64,000 nt of DNA from Coptis chinensis (Eukaryota; Streptophyta; Magnoliopsida; Ranunculales; Ranunculaceae): assembly GCA_015680905.1 (NCBI GenBank), contig CM027378.1, forward strand, positions 74,925,501 to 74,989,500, written 5' to 3'. Below the pieces are notes generated by a model. It was not told the DNA's origin, ran no database searches, and worked only from the letters and a program-made list of their open reading frames with translations. Positions within the stretch are counted from its first letter, which is position 1, and every line of letters begins with the position of its first letter. Shown piece by piece: positions 21,301 through 34,129 of this stretch. Made by a program: the position numbers and the translations under genes.

Positions 21301-24199
21301 ATTGCTTCTTTCTCCTATTCATTCCAGGTATCGGCCATTTTCATTTTTTTTTTCTGTCTTATGTTTAATATTACTAAAACTCTTAATGGTACTAGCTAAG
21401 CTAGGTCATTTTTTTTTTAAAATAAGAAAAGGCACTAATAGCCACTTATATCAATTTTAATAGCCACATATTAAACTATTATCTATGAATTTATTGTCAC
21501 CCTAAGTGAGATTTGAACAACTTTCAGAAAAGTAGAACTTCATTGTAATTTTTTATCTCTGCAAAATCAAGTACAATTGAAATCAGGTTGTTAAATTTGT
21601 TTTTCCTTCCTTTTGGTAAATCAATAATGCCCGATTTGGAAATTTTGAGAAGTTTCTCATATTTAGTCAAAGAAAACACCTATGCATGAGAGGAGTCCTT
21701 CGCTGATTATCAAAATTTAAATTGTATGCCGGGGGTAAATAGGTAATAAAACCCAAAGAAGAAACAAAACCTAAACTATGGCGGCAATATCATATCTATC
21801 AAATCTATCTGAAGAAGAATAATTTCCAATAACCGAAACACCTCGCTCACTGCTCTAAACATTTTATTTTGATCGAATGTTTCTTGGGTTTCGGAGCATT
21901 ACAAAAATAAGTTTTGGAGCTAATACTGAATGCAAAGGATTTAACAATAGCTCATGAAGAGCCACTGATAGGTTAGTTCTTAGCTTCGAAGAAACCTTCT
22001 TATGAACAAGTTATTTGTTATGTTGTGTCCTCTTATATGACATTATTAAGTTGATGTTGATGCTTACTGATTAAATTCCGCAAAGACAATTGATTTTATA
22101 AGGTCTTTGAAGTGAGGATAAGGTAGTCAGGTGCCTAATTGTTGTATGACATGTTGCAAAAAGAGGTGATTGCTTTGAGAAAATCCAAGCACAAAAAAAA
22201 CCAAAGCCTTAAAGACAATATTATCATTCAACCTACTCATTTTAAGTTATAACTTCACTGTACATACGTCCTAATTATAACTATAACTTGCAACTCATGG
22301 TGTTACAGATGTTAGCCAAGAAGGTAGAAAGTACAGTAACAAAAGCAATGGACGTTGAAACTAAGAAGATGGGATTGGAAGTAGCTGCTACGGAGAAGAA
22401 GGTAGCTTCCATACGTGTGGAGAAAGACGATGAAAAGAGAGCTAAGTGACTAGGTAGTTTGAAGCGGCCTACAAACAGTTCTCACTTGCTTCCAATAAGA
22501 GGTAGGATATATAATATATATGCATTATTTCTTTTTGGTTAGTCTTCCTTTAGTTGTCTCTTTCTAGCATTAATTAGTTTATTTAGTTGTCTCTACCTTT
22601 AGCATCAATTTGTTGAAGGATATTGTGATTATTGTCATATGTTTGAATTCTGATAATATGCATGGAACTCGAATTATGATCCAATAAACATATTGTGATC
22701 CAATGATCCATAATATGTAGTTATCCTGTATTCATTTTCCAAGATTTTAGAAATCAATTGAAGTGGAAATATTTGAATATAGATGTCCATTATATATAGA
22801 TAATATACTTTAAAAAAATCCAATGTAAACTACATATACAATTCATAGGCTTTCGAATGATATTGAGTTCTAAATTCGAATTGTTGAGGCAAAGTCGGAT
22901 TAGGTTAAGATTTTGTTAGAGGGGAGACAAGTGTACGTTGAGTATTGAAACACCTTTGCGGAGTCGAGTGCATTAAAACCAAAATAATGGCGGTGTTCCA
23001 TTTCACTTTAATTTGTGACTCTTGGTCTACTAAACATCTTATTATTCTTGCCAAATGTACGTATTAATATTTAGTTGCTCTTTGATATTGAATTTTGTCC
23101 AAGAGCTCTTATCTTGCTAGGAAATACAAAGACTCCACCTTCCGTTGAAGATCCCCTTCTATGCAAAAGCTTATCTTTAGTCAGTCTCACATGCATGCTT
23201 TTGTTGTTTTGCCAAATCAAAAGTTTGTTTATAAAGTGTTCCCTTTCTCTTCATTTTTTTTCCTTTTTTCTTTCTTTCTTTCTTTAGTTTTCCCCCCAGG
23301 ACCAAGGATTATATATTAAACAAATGGATTTAGTATGTGCATTAAAACTGCATTATATGTGGGCATCAGAGTTTAGACACAATTTAAAAAAACCACAACT
23401 TTCTAGATTACACCCACTTCTCTCCGTGACTCTTACCTATTCACTTTTTCCAAAAAAGATGAACTGACAACTCCCATCTCTTTCCATTGCTGCAATGATT
23501 TTAATATTCTCTCCCCAAACAGGTTTGACTACTTCACTAGACCTCTTATTTTGGTCTTCCACTCTGACTCTCTATTTCCTCTATTGAATATATGGTTAAT
23601 CACTTCAACATTACCTGCCTACTTTTGTTGTTTAATATATGTTTATGTGTTTATTTCTTGGTTTTGTTGATTTCTCAATTTTCAGCCATTATTTATTTTC
23701 GAGTGTTGGAAATTGACGTGAACAAGTTATCCTATTTGCAAATTGTTGTTTTCCTCATAGACTCATAGTCTTATTTTGGATGATGATGGATAATAATAAT
23801 ATTAGACTCTTTCTTGAACTAACCCTCCCTATCTCATGAATGCATCTATTTTGTTCAATTGAGTCATTAAGTAACTCAACTGTTTTTATTAAGGTTTTGT
23901 TCCACACTAATGAAAATAATGAGTTACTTCATGTGATTTGTTGGTTAACGAGTAAATATAATGGTCCATTTGTGTATTATTTGACCTACAAATTAGACTT
24001 ATACATATTAAAGTTTAGTCGTTGGGTTGTTGTTCGCCTGTTTGCTAGCCTATTTGATTTTTGTGTGTAGTGAGACATTGTAGGGGGGAAATGTTTCTAA
24101 AGTGATTTTTGGCTTTAGTACTTTAAGATTTAGGATTTATTACCTAATAATTGTCTACCCTTTTTGCAGAGAGAGAATGCATGATGAGTACTTTATGCT
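18341..24199. other. Long AT-rich non-coding stretch
   Basis: I see no intact gene. Around 18715-18810 a plus-strand frame gives SKREQQYVALSNC and then YM(stop)WIHSSRLL, like a Copia RNase H trace. At 22309-22449 a 46-codon frame (MLAKKVESTVTKAMDV...) follows an AG acceptor-like site; it is Lys/Glu-rich and unrecognised. Homopolymer and simple-sequence runs are frequent. Confidence 0.5.
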
Positions 24200-24214
24200 A
24201 GCATTATCAAACTC

Positions 24215-24457
24215 CAAGACGCGATCTCCTCACTTCTCTTAGAGGCTTTAGGTATTAATCGTGATTATCTTTGATCACATTGAATGGATGAAAAGTGGGT
24301 CATTGCTTGGTAACTACTATCCTGCATGCTCAGAGCCAGATCCTACTTTAATCACTATTCTTCTACAATTCTACAAATTCATCATCAAAGTCAATCGATG
24401 GATGTTCCTCCTAGGTATGGAACTCTAATAGTGAATATTGGGGATCTTCTACAGGTA
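24215..24457 (+). pseudogene. 2-oxoglutarate/Fe(II) dioxygenase exon relic
   Basis: Plus-strand reading, with frame changes, gives LLLEALGINRDYL, then EWMKSGSLLGNYYPACSEPD and, in the third frame, QSMDVPPRYGTLIVNIGDLLQ followed by a GTATAT donor. These are the N-terminal part of the 2OG-FeII dioxygenase fold (NYYPxC-EP block) and its later VPP--GtLVVNIGDLLQ strand. The segment between them, with the iron-binding HxD, is deleted. It resembles the ACC-oxidase-homologue group. Confidence 0.75.
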
Positions 24458-25865
24458 TATGATTGTACATAGATTCCTGGAACGATAGATAGAGAGAAGT
24501 ATGATGTACCCATTTCTTCTCTCCCAATCTTCTTTTTGTTCTTAAGAGATTTTCTCCTTTTGGGGTCTGTTAGATCTCTATAGATAAGAGAGAGAGAAGT
24601 CAAGAAATGCAGAGATAAGGAAGTACTGTATGCATCATACACCCATGAGTTTGTATGACAAATGTTGATGATCAGAATAATAATACACTCTAAGGCCCAT
24701 TAATACAAAAATAGAGCCTTTTAGCCTCATCAATTATTGGCGTTGCTACTGAGTTTCAATATATTTTGGAAGTAAGTTTTTTGATACATACTAATTCATA
24801 AACTTTTATTATCAAACATTACCAATAATTAAAAAAAATTATATCAATGGTCAATACCCATTTTATATAAATTAATGACAAACAATTGAATTAATGGTTA
24901 ACAAAGGCTCATGTATTATTGAACTTTAAGGATTTTGGAGATATACTTAAAGGAAATGTGTTAAAGGAAGGCAATATCTACACATTAGACAAATTCGACG
25001 TGTGGTTTGCAAAAAATTATAGGCCAATTGAGAATGATCACAAGATCTTTTTCAAAACTGGCCATTAGTCACGCCAATGAATGAATAAGGTATTGACATT
25101 GCAAGGCACAAATTCGCCTTCTCTCAGTTCGACACTATTTCAAGTCAAGTTGAAAACAAAACTCACCTAATAGGTAATACTTTATTTCAATAACCACTTT
25201 CCTTAATTTGTTAACTCGGCTATTTGTTGATTAGGTTTCTCCCGACATTTTTGTGAAAACAATTGTAGACGACGTTATTGGCCTACTGAAAAGCGTCGGT
25301 AACATTACACCCAAATTTGGAACAATTTTTTAGGAGATTGTTATCATAGATACTTAACTTATGATGTTTTAGCATTTATATACTTTAAGCTTCGACTTTC
25401 TGTATATATGTCTTCTTATCTATTGCTTTATTTTATATTTACTTTGTTTTTTCCCAAGCCATTATTATATATTTAAGTGTTTTTGGGTAGTGTGTTAGTA
25501 CTAAAATTGGCCTATTTCATTCCTTCAAGCATATGGTATGCAGATAGAGAGACCATTGTGCAGAATAATTTGATTCGGTTATCGCTTAAACATATGGTAT
25601 GTTTTGAGTGTTCTATTCTTTAATTGTTGTATTATATTTTGATAGTGAATTGTTATTTAGGACAATAATAACCTAGGTGAGGATGATAAGAATTGTTATT
25701 TAGGACAATAATACTTCAAAAAAAAATTAGAAAAACATAAACCTATCAAACAAAGTATATATATATATATATATTAAACAGTGAATCATTAGCTATCAAT
25801 ATACATATATTATTTATTCAAGTGGACTTTAGGTTTTTGAGTCATTAACTATCTATGTAGCAAGT
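24458..25865. other. AT-rich non-coding stretch
   Basis: No gene recognised. It contains a (TA)n run near 25750-25773. Confidence 0.4.
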
Positions 25866-25893
25866 CCGGCCATAGGCCGGGCCAAATGGCTAG
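25866..25893 (+). mobile_element. Helitron 3' terminus (plus strand)
   Basis: The hairpin CCGGCC-ATA-GGCCGG (25866-25880) is followed nine bases later by CTAG and then T. A short GC-rich hairpin about 10 bases before a terminal CTRR, inserted next to T, is the known 3' end of Helitrons. The 5' TC end, somewhere to the left, is not identified. Confidence 0.65.
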
Positions 25894-27137
25894 TAAAAAT
25901 TAGAAATACACTAAAACTCTCCAAAGATGTTCCATGTACGTGGGATTGTAGGTTTTTAGAAAAGCCTATCTTTCATATTAGAGTGTCACATAGGAGAGAG
26001 AAAATTTTATCTCTTATATTACAGTGCCACATAGGAAAGAGAAAAATCTCTTTTAGAGGTCTCTACTTTAGTATATAGATAGTAGAAGTAGATTGGGGGT
26101 GCAAGTCTAAATAAAAAGTTAGTAAGTAGTGTAATTCAGGTGTAGTTATTCTAGTTGTACTTGCATTGTGTAAAAGATATTTTGGGTAAAAGATTTTTGG
26201 TCTTTCAATCGTGACCATTGATTAGAGTGAATAAGATGCTAACACGTGTGCTCTCTTTTTTTTTTAAAAAAAAACTTAGTCTTCTTAAGTAAAAGGGACA
26301 TTTAGGTAATTTTACACACGCAAGGGTATTTAGGACATTTCATCTCGAGATAACAGAAACATTTCATGGTGTATGAGTTTGGGAGGAGGGGGGCAAGTCT
26401 AATTTCGTTTCAAAATAGGAGTGTAGATCTATAAAACCCTTAATTATATTAATAAAATTATAATTTACGTATAAAAAAAAACAGAGCTCAACTCTATCTT
26501 CTTTAAACTATAGTCTGATACTCCGATATAGCTGACGAAAAGGACTAAAAGAGCTTTTCCACTGGGGGCTCATGTCAATTTACCACAAGTAATCTGCATT
26601 TTGTAAACCCAATATTTTCTTGCATGCAACATTGCAACACTGCAACCTCGAGCTCACATTTTGCTTGTAGTTGAACTGTTGAAGTCCCTGTGGGTATTGC
26701 AGCACATTTTATTCTGCAGAGGGTGAGAGATTCATAATTGGGAAGTTCATTTCATACTTGAAGGCATGAAGCAAGGTAATTAGGCTTCTTACAGCCGAAC
26801 GACAAGCACCACTTGGTAAGTTCGGCCAATGAACCGAATTTATTATGACGTCAAGGATCATATGTTCTAGAAATCAAACAACAAATAGTGTTCTTGTGAC
26901 CAGCAACATCTCACATCGAAAGGACAGAGTTCTAAGTTAACAAAGCTTTGTATGAACTAAGTGCACCATAATGAATGCTTTATGAAAATTCAATGCAATA
27001 ATTTCATTTTTCCTTGGCACCTACTGAAAAACCATTGATATGTTTTACACAATATAGGAATCGCTAAAAACTTGAATATCTGTATGTACAAAACAATTGC
27101 AGGACGTATTTGTAGACTCTGTATTATATACTCGGTT
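25894..27137. other. Non-coding stretch with possible minus-strand Helitron 5' end
   Basis: Two ~50-bp repeats (about 25968 and 26016; CACATAGGA-AGAGA core) are followed at 26060-26084 by a sequence whose complement starts TCTATATACTAAAGTAGAGA, like known Helitron 5' ends. The rest is featureless. It includes the downstream flank of the ARM-repeat gene. Confidence 0.4.
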
Positions 27138-29802
27138 TCACCCTTCAGCCAAAAGCTTCAGTGCTGTCTCCACAAGCAAGTGGATTGATGTGGCATGGCG
27201 GTTTAGACCAATAGTACCCGAAAAAACGTTGAAACTTTCAAGTTCTGATGTGGTTTCTGTAACACGCTCGAGCTCCTTCTCCATACCAAGGTCTTTGAAA
27301 ATATGAATTTTCTCTTTCTTGTCTCTCATCATCCATATAGCCAATTCAATTGTGAATCTCCTTATTCTTGGAACCTTGAGTGGCGGGTACTGGTAGTGTT
27401 GCATAATCTGGATTAGTTTTGTTGCCAATTCGGTTTCTTCAATGCCAGTCTGTTCGAACACATTGCTTGATTCTTCAGAAGTCATGTATTTGAAAACTTG
27501 TGCTGCGAGCCCAAGCATTACTTCTTGTAATTTGTTCTCTTCTGACATTATTGCCTCGACCACCTGTTAGCAACGAAAGTTAAAATTGCTTAGTTTTTCT
27601 GATTGTGTTAGGGGATATACAAGAGTATTATGCATTCTATAAAGACATTAATGATGTTAAAATTTCAGCATGCCAGCGAACTTAGGAACATGAAAGTAGT
27701 ATAGTGCAACTTACTGTGGGTGCAGCAGCAGTTACTTCCCTCAACTCTATGAAGCAGTCAGAAGATCTACCATAGGCACATAGATTCCTTAAAATCCTAG
27801 CTGAATTTATGCGAAGAACTGGATCCTTTAAGGCAGCCACAAGCTTAGCCACAACGCCTAATTTCAGTACACGACGGCAGTTCTTTTCACTCTCAAACAC
27901 CAGCATTGCGAGTGCTTCGCCAGCTGCAACTCTGACACGATTCTGAGCTCCTGGTATTTCTTTGTTAAAGAAAATGTAGAACAGTTCTTTAAGAACGCCT
28001 CCTGTGCAACCTATTCTTTCAGTCGCTTCATCTCCCAATGCCAAACTAGTTAAGATTTCAATTCCCAGTTCCTGCAATGTTGGATGCTTCTCACCATAGC
28101 GTAGAATATCTCTGATGTTGCTGATTGTGAAAACAATCTCCGATATCTCTTGGCGAAGAGCTTTCCCAGTGGTTCCTGTTGTGCTTGCGAGCATTTTTAT
28201 TACTTGGAGTGATCGTTTTACAATCATAATTTGGGATTCTGTCACGACTTCAGTCCTCAGCAGCCTCTCTTCACAATGCATGAAATCTATTATCTTTGGT
28301 AGGAGGCCTCTTGTGTTGCCAATCTTTCCACAGTTATCATGGTCGCGAGCAAGTTTCTTGAGTATAAGAAGACCCAAGAGATTAAAGTTAGAAAACTCAT
28401 AATTTTCTCGATCACAGATTATAGTTTTCTGACTGATTTCATCGGTTTTATTAATAGAAGCCCTGGCAGTATACAGTAGCGAAGAGATGGATTCCATTGC
28501 ACCAGGAATTCCAGCGACCCGAAGTGAATTCTGTTTTTTACTAGCTAGCTTTGACAAAATTTCAGCTGCTGAACGTCGAATTTCCTCTTGTTGTGGATCT
28601 TTCCAGTTCAGCATTTCAACCAATCTTTCCATAACAGATAAAGATATCCCAATCTTCTGGAGAGTATCATCACAATACAGGGTATTTTGTGCAAATTTCT
28701 GAAGAATTCTGGCTCCGACGAGCTGCTCATCACTAGAACCAGAAGACAAGAGTTCCATTCCAAAAGAAACTAAGTCCATTTTCAAGCCATCAAAAATGCT
28801 TCCATTGACACATCTTGAGTATGCATCATAGAAGAACCTTTTGATTGAAACCATGCCAGAAGCTCCAAACTGGCACTCCTTGTTTACTTCTTCCAACAGT
28901 TTATAGAAGATAATATTCCACTCCCAGTATGCTTTCTCCAATAGAAATAGCATAGCTTCTGCAAGGGCAAGTGAGTAGAAAATATTCAGAGCAGCATTGC
29001 GATTCCTTTTGTCGCTATCTCCTTTGCTTACATCGCCAAAGTTCTGTTTGATAAGCTTGATCAGGGATAGTGTTACACAGGCTGAGGCTGATAACAACTG
29101 CAGCCAATAGAGGAGTTTACTGACATTCTTTGACAGGAACACCCATCTCGCGTAAGGAAGCAGAGGAACATCTGATGTTGTCCATGTCCTTGTTGGCTTT
29201 TGTTGGAAATTCTTACTGATGATGGCCTTTTTTGCATGAACACTATGTATTAGTTCTCTTTCACGGTGGCTTTGTGGACGAATTGTACAAGTTGAACAGA
29301 ATATCGCCTTCACAGCATGTAGGAGATAGTTCGAGCTTGATTTCAACGCCCGAAAGCTATTGATTCCAGCATCAGTGATTGACCATGTGGCCTGATGTTG
29401 CCATTCAAGCTCATGACTCCTGCTGAAAATTCGGGTTCCCTCAATAAGCAAGATAATGGTAATGAACCAAAAGTCAGTTTTGTCTAGAGTAATAGCAAAT
29501 CCACCTAGAAGTACAACAGTTGCCCAAATGAATCCCAGTGTTCCCAGGCTAGTGGCAATCTTTTCAAGAATTGCAAGCCGAAGAGCAAACAAGGTCAACT
29601 TCTTTTCTGGTACACGCATGGTTCGACTCCCCCTAGGAGCAGGACCAGCAACGCTACCGTCTTTGTTTTCCATTGGGTCTGTAGCTTCTGTTGGTTCAAA
29701 TATGTTGGAGGAGCCCCAGTTATCACTAGGCGTTTTCTGCTCAACTATCTGCACTCTAAAGCTCCCATCGCCTGCGTTCGATAGTGAACCATTATGATTC
29801 AT
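27138..29802 (-). CDS. ARM-repeat membrane protein, 837 aa, two exons
   Basis: Coding exons are 27715-29802 and 27138-27563; the intron 27564-27714 has a perfect GTAAGT donor and AACAG acceptor, and the frame is open throughout. The start MNHNGSLSNAGDG is the first Met in frame. Residues 1-65 are hydrophilic. Hydrophobic segments lie at about 84-106, 110-123, 233-255 and 276-295, so the N-terminal third is probably membrane-embedded. From about residue 340 to the end the protein is helical with armadillo-type repeats (for example MERLVEMLNWKDPQQEEIRRS, VVAKLVAALKDPVLRINSAR). It resembles a plant-specific ARM-repeat family of unknown function with this length and layout. No damage is seen, so it is a likely functional gene. 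Confidence 0.88.
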
Positions 29803-29990
29803 ATTGCGAGACTGAAACAGCTACTCAAAGTCGGTAGCTTAACAAAACACTAGTGAAATGAATATTTCGACTTAGCTAGGATTCATATAGAAAAAAGAGA
29901 AACAAAATAATATTTTTGAGCTGGTGGAATAATGACTTTTGCTAGTAAGTTTTGTGTTGAAAGAAGAAGAATGAGTTGATGCTGAAGGAT

Positions 29991-30000
29991 GTTATATAGT
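29991..30000 (-). promoter_or_regulatory. Possible TATA box of the ARM-repeat gene
   Basis: The minus strand reads ACTATATAAC about 190 bases upstream of the start codon, which would give a 5' leader of roughly 160 bases. Assigned by position and sequence only. Confidence 0.45.
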
Positions 30001-32173
30001 AAATAACGAAAATGAATGAACTTGAGGGGCACGTTTATAGTGTGGAATGACGTTGAAGAGTAACCGTATATAGCTTCTTTTTATGTCCCTTTGCTCAAAA
30101 AGCTATGGTTTCTGTTTGTTGCTTTTCTTCTTTTATATAGCTTGGAGAGGAATTTTCCTTGCTGTATCTTGGGTGCTTCCCTACCTCTGTACTTGTCTTT
30201 TAAGTGTGGGGCTCTTCTTGTGTCGCTTATCTTAATGAATCAAATTACGATCTATCCATATTCCATACCTCTTTTACCCAAACCAAAAGGCAAAAGCCTT
30301 GCTGCTCATCTCCTTTCATATCAACCAACCTTTCCTTCACTAAAATTGGAAAAACTCATTCTATACACAATAACATGGTACCCATGATTGATGTTTTTTC
30401 ATTAATCATCCATGAATTATTAGTAAATCAGTTGTAAACTTACAATGTTAAGGAAGGACATAGAGTTTGTGAAGGGTGTGATTGCTTGAAATTTTTGTTT
30501 GTTCCCTTGATTCCTGTAATGTACTTCCTTTGAAAGTATTGACCATGATAATTAAGCTACCAACTTGTTACATTATTTTAGATATCGAGTAGAGTACACG
30601 TGTTAATTGTTCGCAGTCTGGGCACAATTCAATTTGGATTAATTTTTAGGATCATTGATCCAATCAACTAATTATACTATTAGTCTCAATTTTTACTTTT
30701 TTTTTTTTGGATAAAGTACGAGTGATATATCAGTGTAAACAATATTTAAGTTGGATTTATTAAATGTACTCCATCCTAAGTTTTATTGTATGGATGTAAG
30801 AATATATATTGGAAGTTTTTAATAATTAGAATAGGCTAGCTATATCCAGCCTTTTGCTGATATACAAGTTTGAATTTTATTCAAATTAAGGCCATTACTG
30901 GTTACATACTTGCATGCAACTTTGCATATATTATTTTGGAATTTGACTATTATCGGCTCATGAATCTTACCCTTGTAGGACTTGCACTCAAAAGTCAGCA
31001 CATTCTCTAGTATTTCACCCAATTATTGATCATGTACTGGACTTGCTGTTACATTCTTTTGTATTTTTTCTCATCAAGTCATTTGACTCGTTCAGTCGTT
31101 CTGTTAATTTAGGTGCTTGTTGCAAGCGGCTCTTGTTTGCTTATGTGATGGTTAGATTGAATATGATGCTTGCAAGCTTAGGTGAGACTTTGAGAGGAGG
31201 AATTATTTCTTTGTGTAAAGCAAAGAACTTTGTGGGTCCTTTCGTTTTAAGTCGGCGCCATATATAGAAAGTTTTACTGTTCAAACAGACGTAATATGGA
31301 CTCTACGCGTGTTGCTGTCAAAATGGTTACATGGAGCTATGGAAAGAACATCAAAACACCAATGAAATGGAACATGAAACATGGGCACTCCACCCTTAAT
31401 TTCAATAATTGTGGATGATGTTTTCCTCTATCTTACCTATTTGGGTTTCTGTTGGTTGCATTTGATAATTTGTCCTTCATCTTATCTGTTAAATATGATA
31501 CTTCTTTTACAGTTTTGCTCTAAAGAACCAAATTCAGAATTTGGGGAAGTGTTTATGGAGACATGTACGCGTAACCTTTGGCTCATATAGACAAACTCAT
31601 GACCTATTAGGCTAGTTTTCTTTTAGATATAGGGTAATCTTCGCATTTCAGAAACAGTTTCGAAAAAGAAAAAGAACCAAATTATTTAGAATTATCTAAA
31701 CATGCCAAACATAGATTAACACATGGTCTTCAATCTGTTCAGTGTTTAATACATTTGATAGGAGAACAACTTTCGGATTTGAATATTTTTTTTTTGTGAA
31801 AGTCTTTTATATATAGAGAAGACCATAGCAAAAAAAAATTAATATAAAATGTCTAAAAAGGCTCTAAGGATCATGAGTAGCTTTTATTTATGTAGTAGTG
31901 CTAGACAGGGCCGGCTCAGGGCAAGATGTGGCCTTACCTTTATTAGGGAGGCCTTTATTTCTTAAGCCATCTATAATTACTAAAAAAATTCACTATATAT
32001 TCAAAATTTTATTATAAATTAAGAGCCAAAATTTAGTATCAAGATTCAAATCAAACGAAAATGACGAGAATGTAACCAAATAAATATCAAAACTATAAAT
32101 AAATAAAATAATATATTCATAATGAAATAAAAAGCAGTTGCCAACTAGCAAAATCGGTAAAACTTTTGAGTGA
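30001..32173. other. Intergenic, no gene recognised
   Basis: AT-rich. A CAGGGCCGGCTCAGGGCAAG segment at 31906 looks like a hAT-type terminal repeat, but no partner end is found. Confidence 0.4.
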
Positions 32174-32453
32174 TGTTAAATTCTGTGTTAGTGGTGATGG
32201 TAGAAGAGTTGTGATATTGATATATTAAAGACACCAAGAAGAAGACCAAAGAAGACTAGAGATTTATTAGGATTAAAGAGGTTGAGAGAGTCTGAGAGAG
32301 ATTGTTCTCTACCCAGAGTTACATACTTATACTAACCTAAAACATGATAATAGAAACTACTAGATATGGATGTCCACACTTATAGAAACATGGGACTTTC
32401 CATATTGGACATATTATAATACTGACATATTCTAATACTGATATATTCTAACA
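32174..32453 (-). repeat. 3' LTR of the non-autonomous Copia-type element
   Basis: 280 bp, nearly identical to the copy at 33845-34124. The polypurine tract lies immediately to its right. Confidence 0.92.
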
Positions 32454-33844
32454 CTCCCCTCAAGTTCAGAATTACGCAAAACTATGCAAATTACAACTTA
32501 GATTACAAAAACAAAAGATAAGAATATCGCCCCTTTCGCGATAGAACTGCTCTTGGTTGAAGAACTCGAACAACTGTTGAGACGCTCGAGTTGAAACTGT
32601 CCGGTGTAGGCAATGACCTAACTCGAATCATGAAGGTGTACCTCGGTCCAAACCTGAAATCATAACACTAGTGTAGTGGCGTGTTGCTTGGCTACTACTT
32701 ACTCCATTCGTTGTTATGGCTGTCATAATATAAATTGAAAACAATACTTGATTGACTTGATGTGCGCTTCTTGGTCGCTACTATCAATATCATCGTTAAT
32801 GTCAACAAAATACTATTATGGGTACTCTGAAACATAACGCATGCTTTAGGCTTGATCGCTACCAAAACATAACGCGGCAGTTGAGGCTTGATCGCTACAC
32901 GAAACTTGTTTGCGGTTTAGGCTTGATCGCTACGAATCAAGGCTCAGCAGTGGGGATGTCATACTGAAGACTGAATAGTGGATTTCCTTGTCATGAAGAG
33001 TTCGTCAAGGCTTGTTGGAATATGGAGACATGAGTACTCTTCCTCATACGTCTCCATATTCTCTTTCCCTCATATACTACTGAATGTCTTCATATCTCCC
33101 TATTCCCCCTTTCAAGTTGGAATATACAAGTCTGTTGAAACATACAAAGGCTTGTCTATTCCGACTTGAACTTGAAACTAAGAAAACTAAATACCAACTT
33201 ATACAACCAACCAATGCCCACTTCAAAAAACAATACTTCATACTCTAATTCACAAAAAAAAAATTCTAATAGAACATGCATCAAACACAACTCACGATAG
33301 GGGTGGAGGGTGGTCGCTACTTTTATGATGCGAACTTCCGAACGATGGAAAATGGAAAGAATAATTCCTCGTGAGATAGAGGTCATGTGCCCCTATAATA
33401 CTTCAAACAAACAACTTGATCATGTTCTAGAAACCGGAGACGTAAGACGGCATCAATACAAATTGCGGAAGTTTAAACAATACTAAGAAACCAATATCGA
33501 GAAACTTGGATCTCTCTCCTAGCATTCTTCAAACAAACTTTAAACACTAGCTTAAATCTCAAAAACTTACTTTAACATGACGATGAGCGCAGTGAATAGT
33601 AACTATGAACAGCGTTAGTGAGCGAATAAGAAGTGAGCGAAAGGGTGAACAAAGAAACCGCCAGAGAAAAAAAAATTGAAACTTGAATTGAGATATAAGA
33701 ACTTCTTCTTGTGAGAAATCCTTCTTCTTCTTGAAACTTGACTTGAATACTATAATTGAAAATTAAAACAAACCGATTTTGATTTTTTTTTGAGTGAGGG
33801 TTTCCTCTCCTAAGCATACCATTGAACCTCCGCCCGATACCATG

Positions 33845-34124
33845 TGTTAAATTCGTGTTTAGTGGTGATGTTAGGAGAGTTGTGATATTGATATATTAAA
33901 GACACCAAGAAGAAGACCAAAGAAGACTAGAGATTTATTAGGGTTAAAGAGGTTGAGAGAGTCTGAGAGAGATTGTTCTCTACCCAGAGTTACATACTTA
34001 TACTAACCTAAAACATGATAATAGAAACTACTAGATATGGATGTCCACACTTATAGAAACATGGGACTTTCCATATTGGACATATTATAATACTGACATA
34101 TTCTAATACTGATATATTCTAACA
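33845..34124 (-). repeat. 5' LTR of the non-autonomous Copia-type element
   Basis: 280 bp. The tRNA primer site lies two bases to its left (33831-33842). Confidence 0.92.
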
Positions 34125-34129
34125 AGTGA

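Larger units (their letters stand above)
32174..34124 (-). mobile_element. Non-autonomous Copia-type LTR element, 1951 bp, intact ends
   Basis: The direct 280-bp repeats at 32174-32453 and 33845-34124 both start TGTTAAATTC and end ATTCTAACA. The 5-bp target duplication AGTGA lies at 32169-32173 and 34125-34129. Inside the right LTR, the minus strand has the primer site TGGTATCGGGCG (33831-33842), close to the initiator-Met tRNA site. Inside the left LTR is the polypurine tract GAACTTGAGGGGAG. Orientation is therefore minus. The 1.39-kb interior has no gag or pol frame. The LTRs differ at only a few positions, mostly near one end, so the insertion is recent. Confidence 0.93.

Noticed and set aside
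22309..22449. 46-codon Lys/Glu-rich frame after an AG acceptor
   Set aside because: Open but short and unmatched; not enough to call a gene.
31906..31925. CAGGGCCGGCTCAGGGCAAG, like a hAT terminal repeat
   Set aside because: No matching inverted end or 8-bp duplication found in the following sequence.
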